From Neobacillus mesonae (GTDB lineage Bacteria; Bacillota; Bacilli; Bacillales; Cytobacillaceae), in the NCBI RefSeq assembly GCF_001636315.1, contig NZ_KV440949.1, positions 4,544,084-4,608,083 on the forward strand: a stretch of 64,000 bases of DNA, given 5' to 3'. Shown here in pieces: positions 45,886 to 54,766 of the stretch (position 1 is its first letter; every line of letters begins with the position of its first letter). The notes under the pieces were generated by a model. The model ran no database searches and was not told the DNA's origin. It was given only the letters and a program-made list of their open reading frames with translations. The position numbers were made by a program, and so were the translations under genes.

Positions 45886-47166
45886 ATGGATGCTGCGGCG
45901 GAAAAAATTACGGAAATGCAAGGATATAAACTACATGTAATTGAAACCGATAAATATAAAACCAATACAATTGTTTGGAGAATGAAAGCTCCATTAACAA
46001 AAGAAGATGTTACCAAGAGGGCCCTGCTGCCACAGGTGCTGCAAAGCAGTTCAGCAACATTTCCGACAACGACCAAATTGCGCGCCTATTTAGATGAACT
46101 TTACGGTGCCACACTGTTTGTGGATTTAGCGAAAAAAGGTGAATACCATATCATTAGCTTCTTGATTGAAATCGCCAATGAAAAATTTCTAAGTGACCCA
46201 AGTCCGCTATTAAAGAAAGGATTTGAACTGCTGGCTGATATTTTAACAAATCCAAATGTGTCCGGGAATGGTTTTGACCAAGAGACGGTCGAAAAAGAAA
46301 AGCGAACATTAAAGCAGCGAATCCAATCCGTATATGACGATAAAATGCGTTATTCCAATGTCCGTCTGATTGAGGAAATGTGTAAAGGGGAGCCTTATGC
46401 CCTGCAGGTAAATGGTGAAGCAGAAGAAGTGAATGCCATTTCTTCCGAGAATTTATACAGCTATTACAAAAAAGCTTTTTCCGAAGATGAAATGGATTTA
46501 TATGTGGTTGGAGATGTAAATGAAGAAGAGGTAAAAGCAATTGCCTCACAGCTGCTTAACTTTGAACAGCGTACACCAAAGGATGCGACAAAACAAGAAG
46601 TACAAAAACGCTCTGTAGTAAATGAGGTAAAAGAAGAGCAAGATGTAAAGCAGGGAAAATTAAATATCGGTTATCGCACTAATATCGTCTATGGTGATCC
46701 GGACTATTTCGCTTTACAGGTCTTTAATGGGATCTTTGGCGGGTTTTCACATTCTAAACTATTCATTAATGTTCGTGAAAAAGCAAGCCTTGCTTATTAT
46801 GCCGCCAGCCGTTTGGAAAGTCATAAAGGATTAATGATGGTCATGTCCGGAATCGATATTAAAAACTTTGATCAAGCGGTAGGGATAATACACGAACAAA
46901 TGCAAGCAATGAAAAAAGGAGACTTTACGGAAGACGAATTGACCCAGACAAAAGCTGTCATTCGAAATCAGATTTTAGAAACTCTTGACACTTCACGAGG
47001 TCTGCTGGAAATTCTCTATCATAATGTTATTGCTAATTCGACTATCAAAATTGATGACTGGCTGACAGAAATGGAGAAAGCAACTAGAGATGAAATCATT
47101 AAGGTGGCAGGTAAAATCGACCTTGATACGATTTATTTCTTAACCGGATCGGAGGCGGGCAATTAA
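45886..47166 (+). CDS. ymfF: YmfF-like M16 protein (inactive partner), EF-P modification associated
   Basis: M16 peptidase-fold protein in which the HxxEH zinc motif cannot be found (the matching region reads LDELYGATLFVDLAKKG), so it is probably the non-catalytic half of a pair with YmfH. In NCBI naming this family is tied to EF-P 5-aminopentanol modification together with YmfH and YmfI. 426 residues. AAAGGAGGAACG upstream of ATG. Its stop overlaps the ymfH start by one base. Confidence 0.85.
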   Translation: MDAAAEKITEMQGYKLHVIETDKYKTNTIVWRMKAPLTKEDVTKRALLPQVLQSSSATFPTTTKLRAYLDELYGATLFVDLAKKGEYHIISFLIEIANEKFLSDPSPLLKKGFELLADILTNPNVSGNGFDQETVEKEKRTLKQRIQSVYDDKMRYSNVRLIEEMCKGEPYALQVNGEAEEVNAISSENLYSYYKKAFSEDEMDLYVVGDVNEEEVKAIASQLLNFEQRTPKDATKQEVQKRSVVNEVKEEQDVKQGKLNIGYRTNIVYGDPDYFALQVFNGIFGGFSHSKLFINVREKASLAYYAASRLESHKGLMMVMSGIDIKNFDQAVGIIHEQMQAMKKGDFTEDELTQTKAVIRNQILETLDTSRGLLEILYHNVIANSTIKIDDWLTEMEKATRDEIIKVAGKIDLDTIYFLTGSEAGN

Positions 47167-48455
47167 TGGAACAAATCACTTTTGACCAGCTAAAGGAAGA
47201 ACTCTTCCATGAAAAAATGACGAATGGGCTGGAAGTTTATATTTTGCCGAAAAAGGGCTTTAATAAAACGTATGCGACCTTTACGACTAAATATGGGTCG
47301 GTCGATAATACGTTTGTCCCGCTCGGTAAAAGTGAATTTGTAAAGGTCCCGGATGGTATTGCCCATTTTTTGGAGCATAAATTGTTTGAAAAGGAAGATG
47401 GTGATGTCTTCCAGCAATTTAGTAAACAAGGCGCTTCCGCAAATGCCTTTACATCCTTTACAAGAACGGCTTATTTATTCTCTAGTACTGCTGATGTAGA
47501 AAAAAATTTAGAAACATTAATTGATTTTGTTCAAAGTCCTTATTTTTCAGAAAAAACAGTGGAGAAAGAAAAGGGAATAATCGGTCAGGAAATTACGATG
47601 TATGATGATAACCCCGATTGGCGCCTTTATTTTGGCTTAATTCAAAATTTATATCAAAAACACCCGGTCAGTATTGATATTGCCGGAACGATTGAATCGA
47701 TTTCTCACATAACAAAAGATTGGCTGTATGAATGTTATAATACATTTTATCACCCAAGCAATATGCTCCTGTTTATCGTCGGCCCAGTAGACCCGGAAAA
47801 GATTATGAAGCAAGTCAGGGATAATCAGGCTAAGAAAGATTATAAGGATATGCCTGAAATACAGCGGAAATTTGACGAGGAGCCGGTAAATGCGTCCGAG
47901 AAAAAGCAGGTTTTGCAAATGAATGTGCAAACCCCGAAATGTTTAGTGGGGATTAAGGCCCTTCATGTCGACCAAACTGGAACTGAGATGTTAAAAAATG
48001 AATTAACGATGAACCTGCTCCTGGACCTCTTATTCGGCAAAAGCTCAGAGCATTATTACGAATTATATAATGATGGATTAGTTGATGATTCTTTCTCCTT
48101 TGATTATACACAGGAACAGGGATTTGGTTTCGCGATGGTTGGCGGCGATACGAACGATCCTGACCATCTTGCGGAACGAATCGAAAAAATCCTGCTGGAT
48201 GCAGTGAAAAAAGGGGCTTTTACTGAAGAACAATTAGAAAGAACAAAAAAGAAAAAGATCGGTGCCTTTTTAAGGGCCGTCAATTCGCCTGAATATATTG
48301 CCAATCAATTTACCCGTTACGCCTTTAATGAAATGGATCTCTTTGATGTGGTACCAACACTTGAAGGGATTTCCTTATCTGATGTAGAATCATTAGCAGA
48401 GGAAGTAATAGCTGAAGAACGTTTTTCAGTGTGTCAAGTTGTGCCTAAAAAGTAA
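47166..48455 (+). CDS. ymfH: YmfH-like M16 zinc protease, EF-P modification associated
   Basis: Catalytic M16 peptidase: HFLEH at residues 67-71 and downstream EKGIIGQEITMYDDNP carrying the third zinc-ligand Glu. 429 residues. One-base overlap with ymfF suggests equal production and a heterodimer of active and inactive halves, like MPP or AlbEF. Substrate not known. Confidence 0.87.
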   Translation: MEQITFDQLKEELFHEKMTNGLEVYILPKKGFNKTYATFTTKYGSVDNTFVPLGKSEFVKVPDGIAHFLEHKLFEKEDGDVFQQFSKQGASANAFTSFTRTAYLFSSTADVEKNLETLIDFVQSPYFSEKTVEKEKGIIGQEITMYDDNPDWRLYFGLIQNLYQKHPVSIDIAGTIESISHITKDWLYECYNTFYHPSNMLLFIVGPVDPEKIMKQVRDNQAKKDYKDMPEIQRKFDEEPVNASEKKQVLQMNVQTPKCLVGIKALHVDQTGTEMLKNELTMNLLLDLLFGKSSEHYYELYNDGLVDDSFSFDYTQEQGFGFAMVGGDTNDPDHLAERIEKILLDAVKKGAFTEEQLERTKKKKIGAFLRAVNSPEYIANQFTRYAFNEMDLFDVVPTLEGISLSDVESLAEEVIAEERFSVCQVVPKK

Positions 48456-48462
48456 AGGAGGG

Positions 48463-48497
48463 AGCGCCGCCGGACGGCGCTTTCCTGCGTTTTTTTT
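48463..48497 (+). terminator. GC-rich hairpin after ymfH
   Basis: AGCGCCG (48463-48469) pairs with CGGCGCT (48475-48481); T8 comes a little later (48491-48498). Confidence 0.6.
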
Positions 48498-48523
48498 AGC
48501 TGAAGTCTTGGGGGAAGAGTAGA

Positions 48524-49246
48524 ATGAAGAAATTTGTATTAATTACGGGAGCAAGCGGGGGAATCGGACAAGCAGCAGCTTATCATTTAGCGGAAAGCGG
48601 TTATCATTTGTATCTGCATTATAATCAAAATGAACAGTCCATTAAGGGGTTATTGAAAAGATTAAAGCATTTTGGCGGAGAGTATATCCCCATCCATGCT
48701 GATTTGTCGGATATCACTGGTTATAAACAAATCGTCTCGCAAATTTTTTCGCTTGACGGTATTATCCATTGCGGCGGTAACAGCCATTATGGTTTATTAA
48801 TCGATTTAGAGCCTGACGCTTTGAAGAACTTAATGAATATCCATGTATTAAGCCCAATCATGCTTACAAAGGAATTGCTGCCTAAAATGCTGTCTAAAGG
48901 ATCTGGAAGTATTATTATGGTCGCCTCTATTTGGGGCCAGACTGGTGCTGCTTGTGAAGCGGCGTATTCTGCAGCAAAAGGTGCGCAAATAGCCTTCGTA
49001 AAAGCGCTTAGTAAGGAAGTTGCCTTAAACGGGATCCGCGTTAATGCGATAGCCCCTGGAGCGGTTGAAACCCCCATGATGGAGGGATTTACGGAGGAAG
49101 AAGTAGACCGAATCCGATTTGAAATTCCGATGGGCAGGCTCGGGCAGCCTGAGGAGATTGCTCATGCCGCGGCATTTTTATTATCAGATCAGGCCGGCTA
49201 TATTACTGGGCAGGTACTTGCGGTCAATGGGGGCTGGTATACATAA
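48524..49246 (+). CDS. ymfI: YmfI, short-chain dehydrogenase (EF-P 5-aminopentanone reductase)
   Basis: SDR enzyme: TGASGGIG nucleotide motif at residues 8-15, active-site YSAAK, and PGAVETPM. In B. subtilis YmfI reduces the 5-aminopentanone on Lys32 of EF-P to 5-aminopentanol, which matters for translating polyproline and for swarming. 240 residues. The ymfF-ymfH-ymfI order is conserved. Confidence 0.9.
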   Translation: MKKFVLITGASGGIGQAAAYHLAESGYHLYLHYNQNEQSIKGLLKRLKHFGGEYIPIHADLSDITGYKQIVSQIFSLDGIIHCGGNSHYGLLIDLEPDALKNLMNIHVLSPIMLTKELLPKMLSKGSGSIIMVASIWGQTGAACEAAYSAAKGAQIAFVKALSKEVALNGIRVNAIAPGAVETPMMEGFTEEEVDRIRFEIPMGRLGQPEEIAHAAAFLLSDQAGYITGQVLAVNGGWYT

Positions 49247-49328
49247 AAAAATTCCGCATTCTTCGTGCATAGTTTCAACCTCTAAATAGCAAAATAACCA
49301 TGTACCATAATCAAAAGGAGGTTAAACA

Positions 49329-49574
49329 ATGTCTGTTTTAGATAACTGGAAAGAGTGGCAGGATTTCCTTGGCGATCGTCTTCAGAATGCTCAAACTCAA
49401 GGTATGAGTGAAGGGGCTATTGGCAGCCTGGCACACCAAATCGGTGACTATTTATCCCAAAATGTGGATCCGAAAAATGAGCAGCAGCGGGTTCTTTCAG
49501 ACATGTGGTCTGTTGCAAACGACCAAGAGCAGCAGGCGATCGCGAATGTTATGGTTAAGCTTGTTAAACAATAA
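49329..49574 (+). CDS. ymfJ: YmfJ, DUF3243 protein
   Basis: Small conserved Bacillus protein (81 residues) without known function. Recognised by DNWKEWQDFLGDRLQNAQTQGMSE and position between ymfI and ymfK. AAAGGAGG directly upstream; followed by its own terminator. Confidence 0.85.
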   Translation: MSVLDNWKEWQDFLGDRLQNAQTQGMSEGAIGSLAHQIGDYLSQNVDPKNEQQRVLSDMWSVANDQEQQAIANVMVKLVKQ

Positions 49575-49578
49575 GGCC

Positions 49579-49612
49579 AAGAGAGCGGAGGGCACCCTCC
49601 CTCTCTTTTTTT
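49579..49612 (+). terminator. Terminator after ymfJ
   Basis: GGAGGG-CA-CCCTCC core extended by AAGAGAG / CTCTCTT, then T7. Confidence 0.9.
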
Positions 49613-49690
49613 CTTGTTAACTGTGTTTTTTCTTTCATCTTCCAGTAAAATCATTTATGATAAGGGTTAGGAAATAATACGTGCAAATAT

Positions 49691-49697
49691 TGTCGAA
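49691..49697 (+). promoter_or_regulatory. Spo0A-type box in the ymfK leader
   Basis: TGTCGAA within TATTGTCGAATTTT, 19 bases before the ymfK ATG and just upstream of its ribosome site. A bound protein here would block transcription or mark a promoter just upstream. Tentative. Confidence 0.3.
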
Positions 49698-49716
49698 TTT
49701 TCTTAGGGGGATAATC

Positions 49717-50505
49717 ATGAAAAAAGAGTGGTATTTAGAATATGAGATTCAAAAGAACCGCCCCGGTTTGCTAGGCGATATTTCTTCTCTTTTAGGAATG
49801 CTTTCTATTAATATTATTACTATTAATGGTGTGGACGAAGGAAGACGCGGTTTGCTGATGTTAGCAAACGATGATAATCAAATTAAACGTCTTGAGTCAA
49901 TTTTACATAAAATGGACACAATAAAAGTGATTAAAATAAGAGAACCGAAGCTTCGCGACAGACTTGCTGTCCGTCATGGCCGGTATATTCAAAGAGATGC
50001 GGATGATAAAAAAACATTCCGCTTTGTAAGGGATGAGCTTGGATTATTAGTTGATTTTATGGCAGAATTATTTAAACAGGAAGGTCATAAATTGATTGGG
50101 ATTCGCGGCATGCCTCGTGTGGGTAAAACCGAGTCACTCGTTGCCGCAAGTGTGTGTGCAAGTAAACGCTGGTTATTTGTTTCATCTACTCTTTTGAAGC
50201 AAACGATTCGAAATCAATTGATTAAAGATGAGTACAATGCTAATAATTTGTTTATTTTAGATGGTATTGTGTCCACAAGGCGCGCGAACGAACGACACTG
50301 GCAGCTTGTTCGGGAAATTATGCGTCTGCCGGCAGTTAAAGTGATCGAGCATCCTGATATGTTTGTGCAGAACTCAGAGTATACTCTGGATGATTTCGAT
50401 TATATTATCGAGCTTAGAAATCATGCTGATGAAGTGATTACATACGATGTCGTGGATGAGCATAGTATGTTCTCCGGATCCGATTTCGGGGATTTTAATT
50501 TTTAA
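49717..50505 (+). CDS. ymfK: YmfK, DUF3388 protein with ACT-like N-terminus and P-loop-like motif
   Basis: Conserved Bacillus protein of unknown function. The N-terminal ~75 residues look like an ACT-type regulatory domain (EIQKNRPGLLGDISSLLGML...NGVDEGRRG). A Walker A-like GMPRVGKT lies near residue 131-138, and the DYIIELRNHADEVITYDVV end is conserved. ATG 49717 follows TAGGGGG by 6 bases; GTG 49681 upstream in frame is less likely. 262 residues. Confidence 0.82.
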   Translation: MKKEWYLEYEIQKNRPGLLGDISSLLGMLSINIITINGVDEGRRGLLMLANDDNQIKRLESILHKMDTIKVIKIREPKLRDRLAVRHGRYIQRDADDKKTFRFVRDELGLLVDFMAELFKQEGHKLIGIRGMPRVGKTESLVAASVCASKRWLFVSSTLLKQTIRNQLIKDEYNANNLFILDGIVSTRRANERHWQLVREIMRLPAVKVIEHPDMFVQNSEYTLDDFDYIIELRNHADEVITYDVVDEHSMFSGSDFGDFNF

Positions 50506-50528
50506 TAAAAAATTGGAAGGTGTTTTTA

Positions 50529-51440
50529 GTGACTGAATTAGGGAATCGATTAAAAGAAGCCCGTTTAGCCAAAAACTTAAGTCTAGATGATTTGCAATCG
50601 ATGACAAAAATCCAAAAGCGCTATTTAATTGGAATTGAGGAAGGCAATTATTCGACAATGCCGGGAAATTTCTATGTGCGTGCCTTTATTAAGCAATATG
50701 CCGAGGCGCTGGAATTAAATCCTGATGAAATTTTTGAAACGTATAAGAGTGAAATTCCTGCTTCTTATTATGAAGAACTGCCGCAGCAGCTTTCACGTGT
50801 GAAAACACATAAGTCTATTTCAGAAGGAAATTCGAAAGTATTTGATGTCCTGCCAAAAATATTAATTGGTGTTTTTGTTATTGGGGTAGCCGGAATTTTA
50901 TATTATTTTGTCGCTAATCATGCAGGCAGTGATACAAATGAATCAATGAACAAGAAAGCGGATCCTGTGAAATTAGAGAATAATATTGATAAAGCAAAAG
51001 CAAATGAAACAAAACCGGCTGAGGAAAAGAATCGGAATCAAGGAAAAGATGATGTTAATAACAGTTCAAATGAGGAAACAACAAAACCTTCGGAAGAAGA
51101 AACTAAGCAGGAGTTATCAGTTGTTAAAAGCCAAGGCAGGAAGTCAACTTTTGAATTGAAAAATGCAGAAAAATTTGTTGTGAAAGTAGTATCCACAGGA
51201 GAAACATGGGTCAGCATCAGAAACGGCAAGGGTAAATCCTTTTATTCTGGCATGTTAAAAAAAGGGTCAACTGAAAGCCAGGAAATTGATTTATCCTCGG
51301 AGGAAGAAGCTTATATTGTCGTTGGCAGAGCCTATGAGACTGATATCTTTGTAAATGACCAAAAGCTTAATTATGCAGCAGATCCGTCTAAACAGGTTCG
51401 GCAGGACATTACGATTCAATATGTTCCTAAGAACGAATAG
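50529..51440 (+). CDS. rodZ: YmfM/RodZ-like membrane protein with HTH_25 domain
   Basis: Cell-shape protein linking MreB to the envelope. N-terminal HTH_25 domain (TELGNRLKEARLAKNLSLDDLQ; about residues 2-70), one membrane helix (ILIGVFVIGVAGILYYFV), a Lys/Glu/Asn-rich linker, and an extracellular C-terminal DUF4115 domain. GTG 50529 is chosen, 7 bases after GGAAGGTG. 303 residues. Confidence 0.88.
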   Translation: MTELGNRLKEARLAKNLSLDDLQSMTKIQKRYLIGIEEGNYSTMPGNFYVRAFIKQYAEALELNPDEIFETYKSEIPASYYEELPQQLSRVKTHKSISEGNSKVFDVLPKILIGVFVIGVAGILYYFVANHAGSDTNESMNKKADPVKLENNIDKAKANETKPAEEKNRNQGKDDVNNSSNEETTKPSEEETKQELSVVKSQGRKSTFELKNAEKFVVKVVSTGETWVSIRNGKGKSFYSGMLKKGSTESQEIDLSSEEEAYIVVGRAYETDIFVNDQKLNYAADPSKQVRQDITIQYVPKNE

Positions 51441-51462
51441 TCATCAAGCGATGACTATTTTT
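51436..51462 (+). terminator. Terminator after rodZ-like gene
   Basis: 10-bp stem AATAGTCATC / GATGACTATT with T-run; its left arm overlaps the stop codon. Confidence 0.85.
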
Positions 51463-51531
51463 CACTTCTGTTTCATGTTTCTAAGTGCCTAAAATGAAAG
51501 GCTTTTTCGTGTTTTTTAGGAGGAAAATTAA

Positions 51532-52116
51532 ATGAATATACCAAATAGAATAACCGTTTCAAGAATTTTATTAATCCCAATCTTTTTGATTATTATGCTT
51601 GTCCCTTTTGATTGGGGTGAAATCCATTTGCTCGGAGCGGATATCCCGGTAACTCATTTTATCGGTGCGTTAATATTTATTATTGCATCCACAACCGATT
51701 GGGTGGATGGTCATTATGCGAGAAAGTATAATTTAGTAACAAATATGGGGAAATTTCTTGATCCGCTCGCGGATAAACTGCTTGTCTCCTCTGCGCTGAT
51801 TGTGTTAGTGGAATTACAGGATCTATATGCACCTTCGTGGATTGTCATTTTGATCATCAGCAGGGAGTTTGCGGTTACCGGGCTACGCCTCTTGCTTGCC
51901 GGTGAAGGTGAAGTTGTAGCCGCCAATATGCTAGGGAAAATTAAAACATGGACGCAAATTATCGCAATTTCAGTTATATTATTACATAATATTATTTTTG
52001 CCATGATTCCATTCCGCTTTGATATTTTGTCATTATGGGTCGCTTTATTTTTTACGGTTTGGTCCGGCTGGGACTATTTTGCGAAAAATCTTCATGTGTT
52101 TAAAAATTCAAAGTAA
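51532..52116 (+). CDS. pgsA: CDP-diacylglycerol-glycerol-3-phosphate phosphatidyltransferase
   Basis: Makes phosphatidylglycerol phosphate. The CDP-alcohol phosphatidyltransferase motif DGx2AR-x8-Gx3Dx3D is visible as DGHYARKYNLVTNMGKFLDP followed by LADK. Several membrane helices. 194 residues. AGGAGG precedes. Consumes the product of CdsA. Confidence 0.95.
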   Translation: MNIPNRITVSRILLIPIFLIIMLVPFDWGEIHLLGADIPVTHFIGALIFIIASTTDWVDGHYARKYNLVTNMGKFLDPLADKLLVSSALIVLVELQDLYAPSWIVILIISREFAVTGLRLLLAGEGEVVAANMLGKIKTWTQIIAISVILLHNIIFAMIPFRFDILSLWVALFFTVWSGWDYFAKNLHVFKNSK

Positions 52117-52132
52117 GGAGGGAGCGGAATAG

Positions 52133-53383
52133 ATGAATGCGGAAATTATCGCAGTGGGTTCAGAGCTTTTATTAGGTCAAATTGTCAATACGAATGCCAG
52201 GTTTATTTCACAACAGTTAGCCGAGGCGGGAATTGATGTATATTTTCATACGGTTGTTGGAGACAATCCTGCTAGGCTCAAGGCCGCTATTAAGATTGCC
52301 GAAGAGCGGGCAAATATTATTATTTTTACCGGTGGACTTGGACCGACGAAGGATGATTTAACAAAGGAAACGATCGCGAAGCATCTTGGGAAGCAGCTGG
52401 TAATGGATGACACAGCTTTAGCAGGGATTGAACTTTATTTTCACAGGACAAATCGGATCATGACAGAAAACAACCGAAAGCAGGCACTCATTATAGAAGG
52501 TTCCCATGTCCTTCCTAACAATCATGGAATGGCGCCTGGAATGTTGTTGAAAAAAGGCAGCCGCATATATATCCTCCTTCCGGGCCCGCCAAAGGAAATG
52601 GAACCGATGTTTTCACAATATGGAATAAAGGCGCTTTCTGCGGAGGTGGGTCTTAAGGAACAAATCGTGTCACGCGTACTCCGTTTTTTTGGAATTGGCG
52701 AAGCGGCATTGGAAACTGAAATTATCGACCTTATTGATGCCCAGAGCAATCCTACGATTGCACCGCTTGCCGGGGATGGTGAGGTTACCTTAAGGTTGAC
52801 AGCAAAGCATACGGATGAAGCTGTGGGGGCCTCGATGCTGGATGAAGTGGAAGAAAAAATTAGGCAGCGGGTTGGACAGTATATATATGGTTATGATAGT
52901 TCTTCACTTTTGGAAGAACTAACGAAATTGTTAAAGGAAAAGAAATTGACGATTACAGCGGCAGAAAGTTTAACCGGAGGCATGTTTCAACAGGAAATCA
53001 CCTCAATTTCAGGAGCAAGTTCGGTATTCAAAGGCGGAGTAGTCTGCTATGCGAATGAAATTAAGCAGCTGATGTTACAGGTCAAACCGGAAACACTCGA
53101 AGTCCATGGAGCTGTCAGCGAACAATGTGCTAATGAATTAGCGGAGAATGCAGCGCGGATTTTCGGCACTGACATCGGCATCAGCTTTACCGGCGTTGCC
53201 GGTCCCGATGAACTGGAAGGAAAGTCGGTAGGAACAGTTTATATTGGGATTGCGATAAAGGGCCGCCCGACTATGGTTGAGGAAATTATACTAGGCGGTA
53301 CAAGAGCCGCGAATCGGACACGTGCTGTTAAATTTGGCTGTTATTTTTTAATCAAGACTATACGGGAATCACAGAATGCTTAA
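52133..53383 (+). CDS. cinA: CinA, competence/damage-inducible protein
   Basis: Two domains: N-terminal molybdopterin-binding-like domain (AEIIAVGSELLLGQIVNTN; GGLGPTKDDLTKE) and C-terminal PncC/NMN deamidase-like domain (AAESLTGGMFQ; GVAGPDELEGK). 416 residues. AAGGAGGGAG upstream. cinA lies directly before recA in Bacillus and Streptococcus and is often induced with competence or damage; here a terminator and a separate LexA-regulated recA promoter follow. Confidence 0.94.
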   Translation: MNAEIIAVGSELLLGQIVNTNARFISQQLAEAGIDVYFHTVVGDNPARLKAAIKIAEERANIIIFTGGLGPTKDDLTKETIAKHLGKQLVMDDTALAGIELYFHRTNRIMTENNRKQALIIEGSHVLPNNHGMAPGMLLKKGSRIYILLPGPPKEMEPMFSQYGIKALSAEVGLKEQIVSRVLRFFGIGEAALETEIIDLIDAQSNPTIAPLAGDGEVTLRLTAKHTDEAVGASMLDEVEEKIRQRVGQYIYGYDSSSLLEELTKLLKEKKLTITAAESLTGGMFQQEITSISGASSVFKGGVVCYANEIKQLMLQVKPETLEVHGAVSEQCANELAENAARIFGTDIGISFTGVAGPDELEGKSVGTVYIGIAIKGRPTMVEEIILGGTRAANRTRAVKFGCYFLIKTIRESQNA

Positions 53384-53404
53384 GGGTGTTCTGTGATTTT
53401 TTTT
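53367..53404 (+). terminator. Terminator after cinA
   Basis: AATCACAGAA pairs with TTCTGTGATT, then T8. The left arm overlaps the end of cinA. Confidence 0.9.
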
Positions 53405-53524
53405 ATTTTCATAGGATATCTGACAATTAAAGAAAAATTTGTTTTCTTGAGAAAAACATGTTGATAATCCTAAAAAACGGATGAAATTGGTCCTTTTCCC
53501 AGTAAATATTGATTGCAAACATGA

Positions 53525-53538
53525 CGAATAGATGTTCG
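53525..53538. promoter_or_regulatory. LexA (DinR) SOS box of recA
   Basis: CGAATAGATGTTCG fits the Bacillus SOS box CGAACNNNNGTTCG with one change, the same T-for-C type I recall for B. subtilis recA. It sits just before the -35 element. Confidence 0.8.
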
Positions 53539-53547
53539 TGTTTTTGC

Positions 53548-53576
53548 TCGACAAATAGTCTAAAAGAGGTTATATT
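53548..53576 (+). promoter_or_regulatory. Sigma-A promoter of recA
   Basis: TCGACA (53548-53553) and TATATT (53571-53576), 17-base spacer, 10 bases after the LexA box, giving about a 55-base leader. Confidence 0.6.
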
Positions 53577-53639
53577 ATTAGTAGGTTTCGTTTTGATAGA
53601 TTCCAGCAATAATAAAATTTCTATAAAGGAGGTCTATTT

Positions 53640-53925
53640 GTGAGTGACCGTAAGGCCGCGTTAGAAATGGCGCTAAAACAAATAGAAAAACAATTCGGTA
53701 AGGGCTCCATCATGAGAATGGGAGAACAGACCGAAACAAAAATTTCAACTGTCCCAAGCGGATCCTTGGCCCTTGACGCAGCACTTGGAGTCGGAGGGTA
53801 TCCTAGAGGGAGAATAATTGAGATTTATGGTCCGGAAAGCTCAGGTAAGACTACGGTTGCCTTGCACGCTATTGCAGAAGTGCAAGCAGCAGGCGGACAA
53901 GCTGCGTTTATTGATGCCGAACATG
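53640..53925 (+). CDS. recA: RecA, exon 1 (residues 1-95 plus first base of codon 96)
   Basis: Recombinase for homologous repair and the LexA co-protease. This exon holds the N-terminal helix and Walker A GPESSGKT (residues 64-71) and ends at DAEH, where Glu94 corresponds to the catalytic Glu96 of E. coli. GTG start follows AAAGGAGG. The reading frame would continue only five codons into the intron (stop at 53940), giving a dead 100-residue protein unless spliced. Spliced with 56771-57093 and 57426-57857 the gene encodes 346 residues with no gap against Bacillus RecA. Confidence 0.95.
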
Positions 53926-54766
53926 GTGTGTCTTGTTTCTAATCCAGATATAGCAGAAATGCTATATGAAAGATTAGAGGGACAGAGACCACGAAGGATA
54001 CAAATCCCTTCACAAACTGGTGGTTATGTCCTAACTTCATTACTGAATTAAACGGTGAAATTCCGTTTCAAGAACTTTGGTTGGGTTCTTGCTCTAATAC
54101 CCCGACGTGCGGTGATATAGCACAATATCATTGTGCGAAGCTCGGAGAGGTCGGCGAAAATCGGACCTGTGAAGTGGTTAGAGAAGTAGTCGGGAGTCCA
54201 TAAAGTTTCTATGACTAAAGAATGCATTTGCATTGGAATGAACCTGCGGAAGTACGGCTCGTAATGCGTGGGAAATCGAACCAAGAAGATTTCCACCTCC
54301 AAGTGAGGTTCAGTCTCGGATACAGTATTCGTGTTTGCTGTTTTCTGAACTTATCCATTTAAGGATAAGAGTTCTTAGCCGACCAACCATTAGGCGAATG
54401 AATGGCTGACGGGTCAGAGTAGGGGTCTAAGGAAACTATGATAAGGATAGGTAATGAGGAACAAGAGAACCCCATCAGTGGATGTTAAAGTGAGTGCAAG
54501 CTGATGTCACTAAACAGTAGGAAATGACTGTTGAAGATGGGGGGCTTCAGCCCGTAGTAGTGTTGAAACAGGGTAATGCCTGTGGAGCGAAGGGGCATAG
54601 TCAAGAAAAGTTTATCGGAAGTAAACTAATTCATTACAAATTAACGAGTTTATGGAAGCCGTGAGAAAGGTTTTAAAAATAAAACCTTTGGTGAGCCTAA
54701 CTGACTAAAGACATATAACCCTTAATGTTAATAAGATAACTTTCTTAGAAATAGGGTGAAAAAAAT

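Noticed and set aside
46154..46549. 131-codon minus-strand ORF
   Set aside because: Shadow of ymfF with His/Leu-rich translation typical of a reverse frame.
53818..54302. Short ORFs in both strands (77 and 84 codons) inside the intron 5' part
   Set aside because: They overlap recA exon 1 in another frame or lie in ribozyme domain I; no ribosome site or family similarity.
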